The notes beneath the pieces were generated by a model. It was not told the origin of the DNA. It saw only the letters and a list, made by a program, of their open reading frames with translations, and made no database searches. A DNA stretch of 64,000 bases from positions 1-64,000 of the forward strand of contig NZ_RCCS01000011.1 of assembly GCF_003664185.1 (NCBI RefSeq), in the 5' to 3' direction. The position numbers were made by a program, and so were the translations under genes. Positions within the stretch are counted from its first letter, which is position 1, and each line of letters opens with the position of its first letter. Shown piece after piece: positions 62,176-64,000 of the stretch. Origin of the DNA: Tenacibaculum discolor (GTDB lineage: Bacteria; Bacteroidota; Bacteroidia; Flavobacteriales; Flavobacteriaceae).

Positions 62176-62547
62176 ATGAAATTAGGGGCTTTTTCAATTA
62201 GTTTATCGGTTAAAGATATTGATAAATCAAAAGATTTTTATGAAATGCTTGGGTTTACTGTTTTTGCAGGTGCTTTAGAAAAGAATTATTTGATTATGAA
62301 AAATGGAAACTCATTAATTGGCTTGTTTCAAGGAATGTTTGAAAACAATATACTTACATTTAACCCAGGTTGGGATGAAAACGCAAACACGTTAGATGAT
62401 TTTGATGATGTAAGAGATATTCAAAAGCATTTAAGAGAAAACCATATCAAGTTAAAAAGAGAAGCAGATAAAGATACTAAAGGGCCTGCAAGCATCGTTT
62501 TCTTTGATCCTGATGGAAATACAATTTTAATAGATCAACATGTATAA
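62176..62547 (+). CDS. VOC/glyoxalase-family protein
   Basis: 123 residues, single VOC domain: LGAFSISLSVKDIDKSKDFY, EMLGFTVFAGALEKNY, then SIVFFDPDGNTILIDQHV at the end, where the metal-side Glu of the classical motif is replaced by Asp in ILIDQ. Substrate unknown. Downstream of the SRPBCC gene and before a terminator. Confidence 0.88.
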   Translation: MKLGAFSISLSVKDIDKSKDFYEMLGFTVFAGALEKNYLIMKNGNSLIGLFQGMFENNILTFNPGWDENANTLDDFDDVRDIQKHLRENHIKLKREADKDTKGPASIVFFDPDGNTILIDQHV

Positions 62548-62585
62548 AAAAAGCAACGGAAAAATAATTATTTCCGTTACTTTTT
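62545..62585. terminator. Bidirectional terminator
   Basis: AAGTAACGGAAATAATT-type stem: CAACGGAAA...TTTCCGTT flanked by A and T tracts, between convergent genes. Confidence 0.85.
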
Positions 62586-62605
62586 ACAATAAAGGGAAAT
62601 ATTAA

Positions 62606-63325
62606 TTATTTGCTATTTAAGTTCCAATCGTATTCTAAATACACAACTTCAGCATTATCATTAGCTTTAATATCGGAGTATTTATTAATATAATCAACTA
62701 AGGTATTACGAGAAGTAAAATCTTCTTGGTACCACTGAAATATTTTTGACACTTCAACCTTTGTTAAGGTTATTTTATTTTTTGTAGAGTCATTTATAAA
62801 AGCTTTCATCAAGTTTTTTAACTCCTTTTCTACATTGTTTTTTGTAAAAGCAAAGTTTACAAATCTAGGACCAGATTTAGAAGCAGCGTTCAACGCAACA
62901 TGAATTCTTGGGTCGTCATACCATCTTCTAAGTATTTTATGTTCAATGTAGTCAAGTGAGTATAATTTTTTACCAATTGATGCAAACGGAATTTTCCAAG
63001 CATTTCTTCCTTTACGTTTTATATCAGTAATTTTCTTTAAAGGATAACTATCTAAAATTAATTTAATAGTGTATGCATTATAGGCATTTATCCAAAAAGC
63101 TTTAGCTTCATTTGAGGACCATTTATCACTTGGTATAGTATTCTCTAAATGTTTAATGTAAATATCTAATAAGGCACGGTTCTTTCTTAGTCCTTTGTAG
63201 TCTACATCTCCTTGTGGGCTAACGTAGGTTTTTAAAAGAGCATCATATACATCAGTTTGTGCTTGTGATTGAATACTTACGAAAAGTAGTAAACATGTAA
63301 AAGTGAAGGTAATTGTTTTTCGCAT
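62606..63325 (-). CDS. Exported DUF547-domain protein
   Basis: 239 residues. Signal peptide MRKTITFTFTCLLLFVSIQSQAQ. DUF547 pattern: VDYKGLRKNRALLDIYIKHL, EAKAFWINAYNAYTIKLILD, YSLDYIEHKILRRWYDDPRI and HVALNAASKSGPRFVNFAFT, where C of the usual LNCAS is Ala in LNAAS. The family may have a peptidase-like fold; the function is not established. Stands alone. Confidence 0.88.
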   Translation of the reverse strand: MRKTITFTFTCLLLFVSIQSQAQTDVYDALLKTYVSPQGDVDYKGLRKNRALLDIYIKHLENTIPSDKWSSNEAKAFWINAYNAYTIKLILDSYPLKKITDIKRKGRNAWKIPFASIGKKLYSLDYIEHKILRRWYDDPRIHVALNAASKSGPRFVNFAFTKNNVEKELKNLMKAFINDSTKNKITLTKVEVSKIFQWYQEDFTSRNTLVDYINKYSDIKANDNAEVVYLEYDWNLNSK

Positions 63326-63407
63326 TTTTTAAATTTTAAGTAAATAAATTAGTTTACGGTACTTTTGACGTAGACTGATTTAATTCATTACATAAAATTT
63401 TATAGAA

Positions 63408-63440
63408 TTAAAAAACCACCCATAAAAGGTGGTTTTTTAA
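63408..63440 (-). terminator. Terminator after the small membrane protein gene
   Basis: TTAAAAAACCACC and its exact complement (13 bp) around a 7-base loop. Confidence 0.88.
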
Positions 63441-63460
63441 TTTAAAAAAAATACAGTTTT

Positions 63461-63664
63461 TTATTTTTTTCCTATGATTGAACTTAACGCAGCTATAACA
63501 ATGCCGATAGCAATTGTAATATATGAGTTGGTATTGTCTTGAGCTTTTATTAGGTCTACATCTCCAATAGAAATTTGAGTTTCCGGTTTAAAAAGAGTGT
63601 ATATTCCATATGCTATAATTACTATTCCAGAAATTAAAGCAACTGTTTTAAGTGAGTTATTCAT
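63461..63664 (-). CDS. Small two-helix membrane protein of unknown function
   Basis: 67 residues. Two membrane segments (about 6-24, TVALISGIVIIAYGIYTLF, and 45-63, NSYITIAIGIVIAALSSIIG) with a polar loop KPETQISIGDVDLIKAQDN. It has no family that I recognise but good start and terminator context, so I take it as real. Confidence 0.65.
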   Translation of the reverse strand: MNNSLKTVALISGIVIIAYGIYTLFKPETQISIGDVDLIKAQDNTNSYITIAIGIVIAALSSIIGKK

Positions 63665-63794
63665 AATAGAATTGTTTCTTTTAAAGATAAGAAAAACAAA
63701 TTAGAAGCTAAATGAGTAAAATTAATAGGAATTTATAGAGATAAAAGAGTCCTTTTGTCACAAATAAAGAGTATTATTTCTAACATTAAATAAT

Positions 63795-63826
63795 AAAAAA
63801 GGCATTATGTTAATAATGCCTTTTTA
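63795..63826 (-). terminator. Terminator after sufD
   Basis: AAAAAAGGCATTA, TGTTAA-type loop, TAATGCCTTTTT. Confidence 0.85.
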
Positions 63827-63833
63827 TTTGTTT

Positions 63834-64000
63834 TTATAGTTCAAAACCAATGTTAACGCCTAATTTGTTGGCAATTAATTTGGTAATTCTTTTCTTAACC
63901 TCTGGTATTTTAACACTTTCTAAAACAGTATTAGCAAAGGCATACATTAATAAAGCTTTTGCTTCCTTTTTAGGAATACCTCTTTGTTGCATATAGAATA
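63834..64000 (-). CDS. sufD: Fe-S cluster assembly protein SufD, C-terminal end (partial)
   Basis: The last 54 codons read in the minus direction and stop at TAA 63836-63834; the gene continues beyond 64000. The translation contains MQQRGIPKKEAKALLMYAFA, ANTVLESVKIPEVKKRITKL and ends KLGVNIGFEL, the SufB/SufD C-terminal helical region (RGI..EEA..LL..AF). The final GVNIGFEL is typical of flavobacterial SufD. It forms part of the SufBCD scaffold for iron-sulfur clusters. Confidence 0.8.
   Translation of the reverse strand, partial: FYMQQRGIPKKEAKALLMYAFANTVLESVKIPEVKKRITKLIANKLGVNIGFEL

Overview
The window looks like chromosomal DNA of an AT-rich marine-type member of the Flavobacteriaceae (Bacteroidota), perhaps near Tenacibaculum or Polaribacter; the genus is a guess from overall style. 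The family call rests on C-terminal T9SS-type sorting domains, three TonB-dependent receptors with CarboxypepD_reg-like plug extensions, an OmpA protein with thrombospondin type-3 repeats, promoters of the Bacteroidota form TTG-N19-TAnnTTTG, and gene orders such as rimP-nusA-infB and isolated atpD-atpC. I see no insertion sequence, prophage, CRISPR array or replication origin.

Layout. 1-1.5 kb: the end of a repetitive secreted adhesin. 1.6-7.4 kb: a universal stress protein, then the rimP-nusA-infB operon behind a leader hairpin. 7.7-14.8 kb: secreted and surface proteins (M43 metalloprotease lipoprotein, small lipoprotein, CARDB/TSP3 protein with sorting domain, surface lipoprotein plus TonB receptor). 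15-19 kb: a metal-homeostasis unit with a TonB receptor divergent from a DtxR/MntR-like regulator and a ZIP transporter, and a strong palindrome between them. 19-27.3 kb: AddA-like helicase-nuclease, kbl, OmpA, atpD-atpC, tatA. 27.3-32 kb: an Lrp regulator divergent from a PLP histidine decarboxylase, an O-methyltransferase, and a four-gene operon containing a sigma factor. 32-37 kb: panB, a 2-hydroxyacid dehydrogenase, a frameshifted DUF1801 gene, small proteins, a JmjC-like protein and a methyltransferase. 37-47 kb: a dispersed biotin cluster (bioF, bioD, bioA, a ketoacyl synthase, bioB) interleaved with a flotillin/NfeD pair, a Coa1-like pair and an unexplained His-rich membrane protein. 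47.4-57 kb: a seven-gene same-strand locus. 57-61.6 kb: two tRNA-Asn genes and sucA-sucB separated by a GC-rich, repeat-like insert. 61.7-64 kb: small proteins and the end of sufD.

The best candidate for an undescribed system is 47391-56935. It combines a sodium:solute symporter, an acyl-CoA synthetase, an exported alpha/beta hydrolase, an unrecognised helical protein, a TonB receptor, a cytosolic alpha/beta hydrolase and a convincing 3-hydroxybutyrate dehydrogenase. Placed by compartment, these could take up and degrade a 3-hydroxybutyrate ester or oligomer, giving acetoacetate and then acetoacetyl-CoA. The two promoter regions of this locus share an AGTCTCACT-like motif. Other leads are the DtxR-type operator at 17351-17372, the rimP leader hairpin, the frameshifted gene at 34106 whose start codon lies in a long hairpin, the biotin cluster's ketoacyl synthase and membrane protein, and the palindrome holding both stop codons of two convergent genes at 42644-42664.
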